A stretch of 64,000 bases of DNA from Pyrobaculum ferrireducens (GCF_000234805.1 NC_016645.1:1588391-1652390), one strand, 5' to 3'; counted from the first letter of the stretch, positions 37,461-46,377 are shown. The notes: generated from the letters alone by a model not told the origin. Numbers and translations: made by a program.

Positions 37461-39260
37461 CTAGCCTAGGACCGCCTCTCCTATCTTTTCGAAGCGGTAG
37501 TTGAGCCTCCACACCATTCTCCAGCCTACGAGGTACACGCCGTCCTCGGTGAAGAAGGCTCTTTCTGCTGGGAGGTCCAGATCTGCCTTAACTGCGAGCC
37601 CCCTTCCCACCTCGATGAAGAGGGTTCTAAGCCTCCCGTGATGGCCGACGTATGGTATGAAGGCTAGCCTCGTGGAGGGGTCGTAGGCAAAGGCGTGGTG
37701 GTCTTGGAAAACGGGCGTGTACGCATTGGCTATTGTGAGGTTTGACGTCTCGCGGGGCGCCGCCGGGTTGGACACGTCGAATTGGGCGATTTTGACGCCG
37801 CGCTCGTGGAGGCCCACCCCTAGCAACAGCCCCTCCCCCACTGGGTGGAGGTATTCCGAGAAGCCCGGGGTCTTGAGGTAGCCGAGCACCCTCGGCCTCG
37901 CCGGGTCGGCCAAGTCGACGGCGTAGAGGGGGTCCACCTGTCTAAAGGTTACTAGGTACATCACGTTCCCCACCAGCCTCGCCGCGTATATCCTCTCCCC
38001 CGGCGCCAGGCCCTCCACAGAGCCCACAAGCCTCCCCCCACTGTCGAAGACATAGACGGCGTTCACCGGCTCGCCCTCCGTGATGTAGAGGCGGAGCTCG
38101 GGGGGACATCTGACGATCACCCTCGCCGGCGTCTGGGTAATGTCTATGATAGGGCACCCCGCCGCCCGCCACACATACCCCACGTGGAAGCGGATGGGAG
38201 ACGCCGTGGTGGCCACGACGAAGCCGCCGTCGACCTCCTCTACTGCAAACTGGTCCAGCACCTTCCCAGGCGCCTCGGCCACCGCCTTGAGCCTCAAGTA
38301 CGGCCCCTCGCCCTCAAATACGTAGATCCTAGTGGCCGTGGTGATATTCGCCCTATTCAAGATGTGGACGACGTCTGTGCTGTTCTTCAGCAAGTCTAGT
38401 ACAGAGAGGTATAGGACGAGTGGGTTCGTTCTGTCGAGCCTCTTCTTGACGTCGTCTGGCAGGAGGCTCCACGTGGCGTTGACCACCTTGGCCAGGTAGT
38501 CCGGCAGGGCGAGGGGGGTGATTACGTATAGGCGGTTGTCTCTCATGTAGACCCTGGGCGTGGAGCCGGCGACGTAGACGGAAGCGTTGAATTGGAGACT
38601 TCTCAAATCCACCCCGGCGACTATCAGCACCGCGGGCGGAGCCCCGAGGGCTAGCACGGGGGCCTCCTCGACAACGCGGCCGTTGATCTCCACCCTGGCG
38701 GGGGACTGGGCGACTATGTACACCGCGCCGTCGCTCATCCTCGCGGCCACCGGCCAGCCCGACAGGTTGTACACAGCGAGGCGGGAGCCGCTCCCAAGAT
38801 CGTACACGTAGAGGGCTGTGTAGCCCCTCGTCTCTCCATACACCAGCGCCCTCCCGCCCCAGACAAATACGTGGCACCCGAGGCCGGGGCACTCCAGAGT
38901 CTTCACCACACGGGGCGTCTTGTCCACCACGTAGAGCCTCCACCCCGCCGCCACGTATAGATACTCCCCGTCGAACTTCACATAGTCCTCCTCGTCGACA
39001 CCCCACACCTGGACGTTGGCCGCCGACGCCGATTTGAACACGCCAGCCGCCGCAGGCGCGGCGGTTGTTAGATAAGCTGCGCGTAGATCAGCCATTATAA
39101 AGTCGCCTTGTTGCAACAGCTCCAGAGCGGCGAGTTTAACAACTGGTAGCCTCGGCGAGGCAGTTGTCTCCGCCGCACCCCCCTCGACATGCATCTTAAC
39201 CGCGAGAAGGAGTGCCAGCGCCAGTATAGTCAGCGCCAGGGCCGCAAGCTGGCGAAGCAC
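37461..39260 (-). CDS. Membrane-anchored/secreted beta-propeller protein
   Basis: A 599-residue protein with an N-terminal hydrophobic segment (LAALALTILALALLLAV) acting as signal or anchor, followed by a large extracellular beta-propeller of the Beta_propel (PF09826-like) type. Blade-like repeats include GEYLYVAAGWRLYVVD, NRLYVITPLAL and EGLLLGVGLHERGVKIAQFDV. The function is unknown; it may be a surface scaffold. Starts at GTG 39260, with GATATAAGC near 39280-39288 as TATA element and a palindrome just upstream. Confidence 0.75.
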   Translation of the reverse strand: MLRQLAALALTILALALLLAVKMHVEGGAAETTASPRLPVVKLAALELLQQGDFIMADLRAAYLTTAAPAAAGVFKSASAANVQVWGVDEEDYVKFDGEYLYVAAGWRLYVVDKTPRVVKTLECPGLGCHVFVWGGRALVYGETRGYTALYVYDLGSGSRLAVYNLSGWPVAARMSDGAVYIVAQSPARVEINGRVVEEAPVLALGAPPAVLIVAGVDLRSLQFNASVYVAGSTPRVYMRDNRLYVITPLALPDYLAKVVNATWSLLPDDVKKRLDRTNPLVLYLSVLDLLKNSTDVVHILNRANITTATRIYVFEGEGPYLRLKAVAEAPGKVLDQFAVEEVDGGFVVATTASPIRFHVGYVWRAAGCPIIDITQTPARVIVRCPPELRLYITEGEPVNAVYVFDSGGRLVGSVEGLAPGERIYAARLVGNVMYLVTFRQVDPLYAVDLADPARPRVLGYLKTPGFSEYLHPVGEGLLLGVGLHERGVKIAQFDVSNPAAPRETSNLTIANAYTPVFQDHHAFAYDPSTRLAFIPYVGHHGRLRTLFIEVGRGLAVKADLDLPAERAFFTEDGVYLVGWRMVWRLNYRFEKIGEAVLG

Positions 39261-39291
39261 GGAAATACACCCCTCTCAGCTTATATCCCTA

Positions 39292-39308
39292 ATGTACTGG
39301 GAGTACAT
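39292..39308. promoter_or_regulatory. 17-bp palindrome ATGTACT-GGG-AGTACAT
   Basis: Perfect 7-base arms with a 3-base spacer lie directly upstream of the TATA element (about 39280-39288) of the minus-strand beta-propeller gene. The position next to the BRE/TATA suggests an operator or activator site for that gene. Confidence 0.4.
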
Positions 39309-39480
39309 CCCGAGCGGCTGGGCGTTAAACAATTTGCACAAAGCTTGGAAAACATAGTGAAGTCTTTTACCCAGCTATAGTGCTGACCTCTCTGAGGATA
39401 ATATATTCTCTTATTTTGTCTACAATAGAGTTTATGAATATTTATGTAGCATATTTAAAAAGTTGTTTGTTGTGTTTCAT

Positions 39481-40530
39481 ATGGTGTTTGCAAAAAACCC
39501 GATAGATCGCCTCCGTGAACGCGGTTTTGATGTCGGCGACGTGGGGGATGCCCTGCGTCTTGCTATTATAGCTGAGCTTGACGCCATCAGCCTGTATCTA
39601 CAGCTCGCTAGATATGCAGAAGACGAGAGGGTGCGCAGAGTTTTTCAAGACGTGGCAAACGAGGAGAGGACGCACTTCGGCGAATTCCTCGCCCTCCTCA
39701 AGGAGTATGACCCCCAGCTAGCCGGGGAGCTGGAGGCGGGGGCGAAGGAGGTGCGGGAGCTGGCTGGCGTGGGGGCTGGCGAGGGTAGAGATCCGCCTAG
39801 CAACGGCGGATGGATCAGCCAGCTGGCTAAACAGGTGGCCGACGCCGCCGCCGCGGCGAGGCGGTTTAGGAAAGTGGTCGCTACCTACAAGGTGGGACGC
39901 GGCGCCGATGCTGTGGCCTTTGAAGTGCTGACGAGGGAGGGCAAAGCCGAGAGGAGGATCACGCCATTGAGGGAGCTGAAAATTAGGTTCACCGTGTCGC
40001 AACAACAAGTCGACCTCGCGCTGTCCAGGGGGGCACCTGTGGAATCTGTCGAGGCTGATAAGGCCGCCGTCAAGCTGGCGTATGAAGAAGACGCCGCGGT
40101 GCTCGGCGATCTTCTTAAAAGCGGAGATGTTGTAGAGATTTCCAGCTGGGACAGGCCGGGGTCTGCTGTGCAGGAGGTGGCTAAGGCCGTGGCTGAGTTG
40201 TACAGGAGATACGTCCCCGAGCCCTATGTCCTGTTCGTAAGCCCTGGGAGGTTCGCAAAGCTGGTAGCTGTAGAGGAGAAGACGGGGGTTATGGAGCTCA
40301 CACGGGTAAAGACCTTGGTGAGGGACGTGGTGGCGTTGCCACAGCTCGGCGACAACGATGCTCTGCTCATTTCTATCCACCCCTCCGTGGCCGACATAGC
40401 CGTGGGCGTTGACGCCGAGGTCATATACCTAGGCCCGGAGGAGGGGGGACACGGCTTTCTACTACGCGAGACATTCGCCGTGAGGGTGAAGAACCCCGCC
40501 GGCGTTTTGGCGCTACGGGTAGGTGGGTAG
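39481..40530 (+). CDS. Encapsulin with fused ferritin-like cargo domain
   Basis: A 349-residue fusion. Residues about 20-92 are a ferritin-like helical pair with E32 and the ExxH motif E62-R-T-H65. A Gly/Pro-rich linker (about 96-110) leads to an HK97-fold encapsulin shell domain (about 111-349) ending FLLRETFAVRVKNPAGVLALRV. The same order is known from the virus-like particle protein of Pyrococcus furiosus. The product should assemble into a nanocompartment with iron-oxidising domains inside. ATG 39481 is preferred to TTG 39463, because CATATTTAAAAAG lies 25 bases upstream. It stands alone. Confidence 0.85.
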   Translation: MVFAKNPIDRLRERGFDVGDVGDALRLAIIAELDAISLYLQLARYAEDERVRRVFQDVANEERTHFGEFLALLKEYDPQLAGELEAGAKEVRELAGVGAGEGRDPPSNGGWISQLAKQVADAAAAARRFRKVVATYKVGRGADAVAFEVLTREGKAERRITPLRELKIRFTVSQQQVDLALSRGAPVESVEADKAAVKLAYEEDAAVLGDLLKSGDVVEISSWDRPGSAVQEVAKAVAELYRRYVPEPYVLFVSPGRFAKLVAVEEKTGVMELTRVKTLVRDVVALPQLGDNDALLISIHPSVADIAVGVDAEVIYLGPEEGGHGFLLRETFAVRVKNPAGVLALRVGG

Positions 40531-40537
40531 TTTTTTT
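40531..40537 (+). terminator. Poly-T terminator after the encapsulin gene
   Basis: Seven T residues follow directly on the TAG stop of the encapsulin gene, the typical archaeal termination signal. The promoter of the next gene begins within the following 10 bases. Confidence 0.5.
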
Positions 40538-40550
40538 CTCTAAACTTTAT

Positions 40551-40573
40551 AGGTATGTAGTTACTACATACCT
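40551..40573. promoter_or_regulatory. 23-bp perfect palindrome at the ATPase start (operator)
   Basis: The half-site AGGTATGTAGT is repeated as its exact inverse after a single T. The palindrome fills the space between the TATA-like TAAACTTTAT (40541-40550) and the ATG at 40574, so a bound dimer would cover the transcription start. This is the best operator candidate in the window and probably belongs to local control of the ATPase gene. Confidence 0.6.
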
Positions 40574-41656
40574 ATGTTGTTTAGAGACAGGCCTGCGGAG
40601 CGGCTGGAGGAGCTTTTCGACAGAGAGTGGGAGGTGAGGCGGCTGGTGGAGGCGGTGGGCGGCAGGGCTCTTACCCTGGTGTTGGGGATGAGGCGGGTGG
40701 GGAAGACTTCGGTGGTTAAGGCGGCGACTTACGGCCGCCTGCGGGTGTACATAGACGCGAGGGTGTTCGAGGAGAGGCCCTACATATCCTACGACGACTT
40801 TCTAAACGCGCTGAGGGACGAGCTTAGGCGGCTCCTGCCTCTACACAAGAGACTCGCTGAGCTCGTGGCGAGGGTCAGGGGCGTGTCCGTGGCTGGCGTC
40901 GACGTCAGGTTTGAAGTGGGGCGGAACGCGCCGCGGCTCGCCGAGTTGCTGGAGGCTTTTGACCAGTGGGCTGGGGAGAGGGGGGAGAGGCTGATCTTCA
41001 TAATCGACGAGGCGCAGGAGCTGGTTAAGCTCAGGGGCAGGAACCTGCTCCCGGCGCTTGGCTACGCCTACGACCACCTCCGCAACGTTGCGATGGTGTT
41101 CACAGGCTCCAAAGCCGGGCTGTTGCTGAGGTTTCTCAGGCTGGAGGACCCCCACAGCCCCCTCTTCGGGAGGTACGCCGAGAGGATTGACATCGGCCCC
41201 TTTCCGCCGGAGCTCTCGGCGAGGTTTCTAGAAGAGGGGTTTAGACAGGCGGGGGCGGAGATCGGGAGGGACCTCGTCGAGAGGGCAGTGGAGCTCCTCG
41301 ACGGGGTGGTGGGCTGGCTGGCGTACTTCGGCCTAAGGGCCTTGAAAAGCCCCGGGACGGCGCTTGACGAGACTGTGGAGTACGCCAAGAGGCTGGCGGC
41401 ATCGGAGTTCTGCCACTTCGTCCAGTACACAGGATCGCGGAGGTACATCCACGTGGCTAAGATCTGCAGACAAGGCGCCAGGTGGTCCGACGTGAAGCGC
41501 TACCTCACCGCCGCGGAGGGCCGGGAGGTCTCAGACCCCGAGGTAACCAAGTTGCTCACCAACCTGGTGAACTACGGCTTCTTGGAGAAAAGAGGCGATT
41601 TATACATAGTGGCGGACCCCGCCCTCAGGCTGGCCCTGGGGGACCTGCGTTGCTAG
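40574..41656 (+). CDS. Archaeal-type ATPase (AAA/STAND-like)
   Basis: A 360-residue ATPase of the archaeal ATPase family (PF01637-like). Walker A is GMRRVGKTS near residue 38, Walker B is LIFIIDEAQEL near 139, and sensor-like VFTGSKAGLL is near 177. The C-terminal 90 residues form a winged-helix-like region (TKLLTNLVNYGFLEKRGDLY). Proteins of this family are numerous in Thermoproteales and often mobile; their role is not known. It is preceded by a perfect palindrome abutting the ATG, and ends in a 4-base convergent overlap with the stomatin gene. Confidence 0.82.
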   Translation: MLFRDRPAERLEELFDREWEVRRLVEAVGGRALTLVLGMRRVGKTSVVKAATYGRLRVYIDARVFEERPYISYDDFLNALRDELRRLLPLHKRLAELVARVRGVSVAGVDVRFEVGRNAPRLAELLEAFDQWAGERGERLIFIIDEAQELVKLRGRNLLPALGYAYDHLRNVAMVFTGSKAGLLLRFLRLEDPHSPLFGRYAERIDIGPFPPELSARFLEEGFRQAGAEIGRDLVERAVELLDGVVGWLAYFGLRALKSPGTALDETVEYAKRLAASEFCHFVQYTGSRRYIHVAKICRQGARWSDVKRYLTAAEGREVSDPEVTKLLTNLVNYGFLEKRGDLYIVADPALRLALGDLRC

Positions 41657-42519
41657 CGCTCCCCCTTTAAGATGTGCTGGAGGTGGCTAAGCAACTCCAT
41701 GGGCACCACGATCTTCGTCGACGGGGAGGAGGCCATGTTCTTAAGCGCCTCTAGGTACTGGAGCAACAGGGCGTTCGGCCCCAGCTTAGAGGCGGCTTCG
41801 TTAAGTAGCTCAAGCGCCTTCGCCTGGCCCTCTGCTCTGAGGATAGCCGCCTGGCGCTCCCCCTCCGCCTGGAGGATGGCGGACTGCTTCTGACCCTCCG
41901 CCCTTAGAATAGCCGCCTGCTTCTCGCCGTCTGCCTGGGCGATCATAGCCCTCCTCTCCCTCTCCGCGGCTATCTGCTTCACCATCGCCGACTGCACCGT
42001 CGACGGCGGGATGATCTCCCTAATCTCCACCGCAGTCACCTTCACCCCCCACCTCGCCGTGACCTCGTCCAGCTTCGCCCTGAGCACGGAGTTGATGTAC
42101 TCCCTCTTGGCGAGGACCTCGTCCAGCTCTATGTCGCCCACCACGGCTCTAAGCGTCGTCGTGGCTATCCCCACGGCCGCCTGCTTAAAATTCTGCACCT
42201 GTGTGATAACCTTCTCCGGGTCCACCACCTTTAGGTATATGAGGAGGTCGATGTCCACCGGCGCGTTGTCCTTAGTGATGCACGTCTGCTTCGTCACGTC
42301 GATGACCTGCTCCCTGAGGTCCACGGGGTAGGCCTGGTCGACGACGGGGATGAGGAACACCAGCCCGGGCCCCCTCAGCCCGACGAGGCGCCCGAGGCGG
42401 AAGACCACCAGCCTCATAAACTCCGGCACCACGCGTATGGAGGTGGCGACGACGGCGATCACGACGACGGCAATCAACAGAGCCGCGATGCCCCAGACAA
42501 TCTCCGCCTGCAGTAGCAT
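41653..42519 (-). CDS. Stomatin/prohibitin-family (SPFH) protein
   Basis: A 288-residue protein with one N-terminal membrane helix (residues about 7-27), an SPFH domain (about 28-185: FRLGRLVGLRGPGLVFLIPVVD and the later REIIPPSTVQSAM) and a coiled-coil tail with repeated units of the form EGQKQSAILQA and EGERQAAILRA. It follows the NfeD gene on the same strand after six bases. Stomatin-NfeD pairs are conserved; the protease of the NfeD partner is known to cut the stomatin C-terminus in Pyrococcus. Confidence 0.9.
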   Translation of the reverse strand: MLLQAEIVWGIAALLIAVVVIAVVATSIRVVPEFMRLVVFRLGRLVGLRGPGLVFLIPVVDQAYPVDLREQVIDVTKQTCITKDNAPVDIDLLIYLKVVDPEKVITQVQNFKQAAVGIATTTLRAVVGDIELDEVLAKREYINSVLRAKLDEVTARWGVKVTAVEIREIIPPSTVQSAMVKQIAAERERRAMIAQADGEKQAAILRAEGQKQSAILQAEGERQAAILRAEGQAKALELLNEAASKLGPNALLLQYLEALKNMASSPSTKIVVPMELLSHLQHILKGER

Positions 42520-42525
42520 ATTGAG

Positions 42526-43701
42526 CTATTTCACCACTTTTTTAACTTTGAGGGTGAGGCCCTCCACCTCCACCACAACCACCTCCGCCCCCCTCTCCAC
42601 GGCCTCGTCAGACACCGCCGTCCACTCCTCCCCGGCCACGTACACAACCCCCGGCTGCCCCGGCCCTATCTCCGTCTTGGCCACCCCCCTCGCCCCCATC
42701 AGCTGGCTACGGTAGTCCAGAGGCCGCCTCTTCAAAGCCTGCCTCACCTTGTACCCCACGTACGCCACAGCCACAGCCCCAACCGCCGCTAGGCCCGCCG
42801 AGGCGTATGAAGCCCCCTGGGACTGGTAGTAGGGCTGGCCGCTCCCCGCGAAGTACAGCGAAAGGGCAAAGAGGGCCAGGCCCGAGGCGGCCAGGGCCCC
42901 GTGGCCGGCCACCATCTCCCCCACGATAAGCGCCGCGCCGGCCATGGCGAGGAGAAGGGAGAGGAGGTCGGCCCCCAGCTGGCCCACGAGGTAGAGGGCA
43001 AGGGCGAGAAGAACGCCGCCCACGACGCCCACCCCCTGGAACCCCGCGGCCACCAGCTCGTAGCCGATGAGCACGACACCCAGCAGGATCATAAGCGAGA
43101 TGAGGGCCGGGTCCGACAGGGCGTTGAGCAACCTCGCCAGCGGGTCCCGCCTGTACACAGCCGCGAAGCTCCAGCCCTCTGGAGGCGGAGGCTCGGCGAT
43201 GCCGAGCTTCACGGCCTCCGCGCCGGTGAGCACCCTGTTCTGCCTAACAAAAGACTCGGCGACGTCGACGCGGGAGTCGTTCCACTTGGCGGAGGCCAGG
43301 GACCTCATCCTAGCCGCGGCGTAGTTCACCACCTTTGGGTCCGGGGGCCTGGGCTCCGCCGCGCCTATCTCGGCCGTCGGCGCCATGTAGATGCGCCTCG
43401 CCGCCATGGCTATGAAGGCGCCCGCCGACACCGCCTTGGCCCCCTCCGGCACGTAGGCGTACACCGGCACCCCGGCGTTTAGAAACATCTCCACGATCTG
43501 GTCCATGGGGCCGAGGAACCCCCCGTAGGTGTCCAGCACCACCACGAGAGGCACCCCCAGCCTCTCCGCCTCAGCCAGCGCAGACCTAGCCAGCGACGCC
43601 GCCGTGCCGTCCACAGTCCCGTCGAGGTAGAGGGCCACCGCCGCCCCCCCGGCCGCCGCGTGCGCCGCGAGGAGGAGAAGCAACCCCAGCCACCTGCCCA
43701 C
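42526..43701 (-). CDS. NfeD-type membrane serine protease
   Basis: About 391 residues: a signal peptide (GRWLGLLLLLAAHAAAGG), a ClpP-like protease domain with the nucleophile Ser in KAVSAGAFIAMAA near residue 96 and a candidate Lys in DPKVVNYAAARM, four or five membrane helices (about 210-325), and a C-terminal OB-fold NfeD domain. It is cotranscribed with the stomatin gene. GTG 43701 is chosen because the TATA box TTTTTAAAA near 43721-43729 is 25 bases upstream and the signal peptide then starts properly. Confidence 0.87.
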   Translation of the reverse strand: MGRWLGLLLLLAAHAAAGGAAVALYLDGTVDGTAASLARSALAEAERLGVPLVVVLDTYGGFLGPMDQIVEMFLNAGVPVYAYVPEGAKAVSAGAFIAMAARRIYMAPTAEIGAAEPRPPDPKVVNYAAARMRSLASAKWNDSRVDVAESFVRQNRVLTGAEAVKLGIAEPPPPEGWSFAAVYRRDPLARLLNALSDPALISLMILLGVVLIGYELVAAGFQGVGVVGGVLLALALYLVGQLGADLLSLLLAMAGAALIVGEMVAGHGALAASGLALFALSLYFAGSGQPYYQSQGASYASAGLAAVGAVAVAYVGYKVRQALKRRPLDYRSQLMGARGVAKTEIGPGQPGVVYVAGEEWTAVSDEAVERGAEVVVVEVEGLTLKVKKVVK

Positions 43702-44191
43702 GCCCCCATCAACAAACAGTTTTAAAAATTGAGGCGCCCAGCACCCCGTGGCCAAGGAGGCGAAGCAGGCCATCAGGGAGAGGATATGGAGGCTAATGGA
43801 GGAGAGAGGCGTCGCCGCCTTCCCCCGCCCCGTCTACGGCAGAATCCCCAACTTCAAAGGCGCGGAAAGGGCCTGCCAGAACCTAGCCCACCTAGACATA
43901 TTCGCCAAGGCCGCCGTGGTTAAGATAAACCCCGACGCCCCCCAGAGGCCCTGCCGCGAGGCGGCGATGCACGCCGGCAAGAAGGTGGTGATGCCCACAC
44001 CCCGCATCCGCGAGGGCCTCCTCCTCCTAGACCCAGCCCAGATCCCCAAAGCCGCGTACAGAGAGGCATCCACCATCGCCGGCGCCTTTAAATGGGGCAG
44101 GCCCGTCAAGCCCTGGGACCTCCCACCGGTGGACCTCGTGGTGATAGGCTCAGTAGCCGTAAACCCCAGAGACGGGAGGAGGCTCGGAACC

Positions 44192-45989
44192 TTTGCATAT
44201 AATCTCGCCGGACCCAGAAGTGGACCAATAGCCTAAGGCCTCCACTTTACTCCAAGCGTACAGGTTCCCAATTACATGACTCTGACAAAGCGCTCTGTTA
44301 GTAAGGATTTTGGTTTGTATTTCTTCGCCTAAAGATCTAAGTAGGTAATAATCGCCGATGGAAAGATTTCCGTCTTCTAAAACGACTATTCATAAATTTA
44401 AAAATATTACATTGTATATGGGCAATTTAGGTATAGATGGCCTATGGCATAAGGGCGCGATCAATTGTGCTGAAGAGTGGAGAAGCTACCTTAGTGAATC
44501 CTGCGATGATCTCATTACAAAGCTAAGGCAAGCCCTAATGCAGGTTCCTAGAGTTATCAGCCGGGGAAAAAGAATCTTGTTTGATTATGGCGATGTAAAG
44601 ATATCTACAGATGGAAAGGTCACTATACTAAAAGTAAAAGGTCAGAATGAGTTAGCAACAAAGCTTAAGAAATTAAAAGGTACTGCAAATATCTCCTCGG
44701 ATTTCAAATATTCATACCTGCTTGGATGGCTTGCTTCAGATGCCTATATTGAGGATATTTATGTCAAAGTCGGCACTACGCAATCTTGGCAATTATCAAA
44801 ATTAACTAAATTATTCAATCTAGTAAATATTAGAATAAAAGGCTTTAGCCTCACTAAAAAGGGACTGAAACCAATTGTAGAGATATACTGGCGCCTTGAC
44901 ACAAGCTGGTGGAGTGCCACAGTACGGGAAGCGGTATCAGCTCTAAATTCAAATCCACTAATACAAAGGGCTATTAGTGCTATAAACAGCAGGATAGATG
45001 TGAACAACTTTCTCTCTGATTGGAATAGAAGAGCTAGAAGATATGTTTCAGCCTCACTACTTAACAAAAGCGAAAGAGATTTCGGCGCCTTCATGTTGGG
45101 ATTAATAGAAGGCGACGGCCACGTAAATGAAAAATACAGTTACGTCTCTATTACCATTGGCGATGAAAAATTAGCAATAATACTAGTAGCGCTTATGTGG
45201 AAATTCGGGTTCACCCCAAGAATATATAGACGTAGAAGATACTACTTGCTTAATATCTATAAACGACAACTTCGCAAACTCGTGACAATCATACCCCCAG
45301 AATTGCTTACAGATTCACCTAAAGCTGAAAAATTAGTAAAAATCGGAAGCTTTAAATGGAGCTTCTCTGTGAGAAAAACCAGCACTTCAATAAACGTGAT
45401 TACATCGCCTAAAAACCAATTCCAAACTTATCTAACTATTGAAAAGCTAAAAGAAATAGGCCTAACAGAAAAAATACACTTTACATTTGCAGTGCCATCC
45501 CCCCACAAGAGCGGACGTGTTACTATAAAACACGAAGGATTAAGATACCTAGCATATCTAGCATACCGAAAAAATAACAAAAAAGCACAGAACTTATTAA
45601 TATATTTAAAAGAACAAGCACATAAAACTTCTGCTTACCACGCCATAAACAAAATAATTGAAGAGGGACAGCGGTATTCATCAAGAGACCTACCCGAGGA
45701 CATTACAGCCGAAGCGCTGATAGATGGGAATAAGTTGCGCATCAATATAAAGCCTCATAACCTCACCATCACGTTCAGAATAGAGAGAAAAAACACTATC
45801 GTTGGAGAGGCGCCAGCCAGAAAGGCAGTGGAAGAGAGGAAACACATCTTAGAAAAGCTACTAGGTAGAGACGTACCAATTAAGCAACATTCCTTTAAGC
45901 TAAGCGGCGGTGATTTCCGGAGGCTACTTGAATACAAACAACTCTTCGACACAATGTATAAGTGGTACATAAACACCCCTTTTTTCCAC
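44192..45989 (+). mobile_element. AT-rich intervening element with LAGLIDADG-like ORF (limits approximate)
   Basis: A block of about 1.8 kb inside the cyclo-ligase-family gene differs sharply in base composition from its GC-rich surroundings and carries one long open frame in the same direction as the host gene. Edges are placed by where host homology stops and resumes, within about 6 bases. No terminal inverted repeats or clear target duplication are seen, and I could not draw a convincing bulge-helix-bulge splice structure by eye. It is not an intein because host frame and insert frame are separated by stop codons. Confidence 0.6.
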
Positions 45990-45995
45990 ACATGA
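44358..45995 (+). CDS. LAGLIDADG-like homing endonuclease/PaREP2b-type protein
   Basis: A 545-residue basic protein. Two LAGLIDADG-like helices are visible, LLGWLASDAYIE near residue 122 and MLGLIEGDGHVN near 251, each with the acidic residue that binds metal. The C-terminal 180 residues (LRYLAYLAYRKNNKKAQNLL, HILEKLLGRDVPI) recall the PaREP2b-type family of Pyrobaculum; that second link is from memory and less sure. Codon use is AT-rich, unlike neighbours. It would promote homing of the element into empty copies of the host gene. Confidence 0.65.
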   Translation: MERFPSSKTTIHKFKNITLYMGNLGIDGLWHKGAINCAEEWRSYLSESCDDLITKLRQALMQVPRVISRGKRILFDYGDVKISTDGKVTILKVKGQNELATKLKKLKGTANISSDFKYSYLLGWLASDAYIEDIYVKVGTTQSWQLSKLTKLFNLVNIRIKGFSLTKKGLKPIVEIYWRLDTSWWSATVREAVSALNSNPLIQRAISAINSRIDVNNFLSDWNRRARRYVSASLLNKSERDFGAFMLGLIEGDGHVNEKYSYVSITIGDEKLAIILVALMWKFGFTPRIYRRRRYYLLNIYKRQLRKLVTIIPPELLTDSPKAEKLVKIGSFKWSFSVRKTSTSINVITSPKNQFQTYLTIEKLKEIGLTEKIHFTFAVPSPHKSGRVTIKHEGLRYLAYLAYRKNNKKAQNLLIYLKEQAHKTSAYHAINKIIEEGQRYSSRDLPEDITAEALIDGNKLRINIKPHNLTITFRIERKNTIVGEAPARKAVEERKHILEKLLGRDVPIKQHSFKLSGGDFRRLLEYKQLFDTMYKWYINTPFFHT

Positions 45996-46377
45996 ACACG
46001 GCTACGCCGAGCTCGAGTGGGGCATCCTCTCAGTCCTGGGGAAGGTAGGCGAGGACACGCCGGTGGCCACCACGGTACACGACGTGCAACTCGTTGACGA
46101 CGAAATCCCCCACGAGTCCTTCGACCTTCCGGTAGACGTCGTGGCTACCCCAACCCGCGTTATACACACCAAGAGAGTAGACAAGAAGCCCCACGGAATC
46201 CTCTGGCAGTACGTCACAGACAAGATGCTCACAGAAATCCCACTGCTCGCCGAGCTAAAAGAAAAACTCGCAACAAGCCGCACATCCTGAGGCCGCCTCT
46301 ACGCACGCCACAGCGCCAGACATCACGCCGCGCCCGCAGAGCCACACAAAAATATATTTAGCAACTCAGACAGAGAC

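Larger units (their letters stand above)
43748..46290 (+). pseudogene. 5-formyltetrahydrofolate cyclo-ligase-family gene interrupted by a 1.8-kb insert
   Basis: The 5' part (43748 to about 44190) encodes EAKQAIRERIWRLMEE...GRIPNFKGAE, KINPDAPQRPCR and DLVVIGSVAVNPRDGRRLG, the MTHFS-like fold of archaea. The expected continuation, HGYAELEWGILSVLGK through HGILWQYVT, resumes at about 45994 and ends at 46290. Between them is an AT-rich element with its own open frame; read directly, the 5' part stops at 44236. The two parts can join in frame as LG-x-E-HGY. It is either a gene with an intron or a disrupted gene. GTG 43748 fits a TATA box shared with nfeD. Confidence 0.75.

Noticed and set aside
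44183-46002. Insert in the cyclo-ligase-family gene as an intein
   Set aside because: The host frame reaches a stop at 44236, the insert ORF begins later with its own ATG and also ends before the host frame resumes, and there is no Cys/Ser/Thr-based splice block.
44182-46012. Pairing of GCTCGG (44182-44187) with CCGAGC (46007-46012) as a bulge-helix-bulge exon stem
   Set aside because: The stem is perfect, but the adjoining central 4-bp helix (CTTT against TACG) does not form, so I cannot claim a splice site from it.
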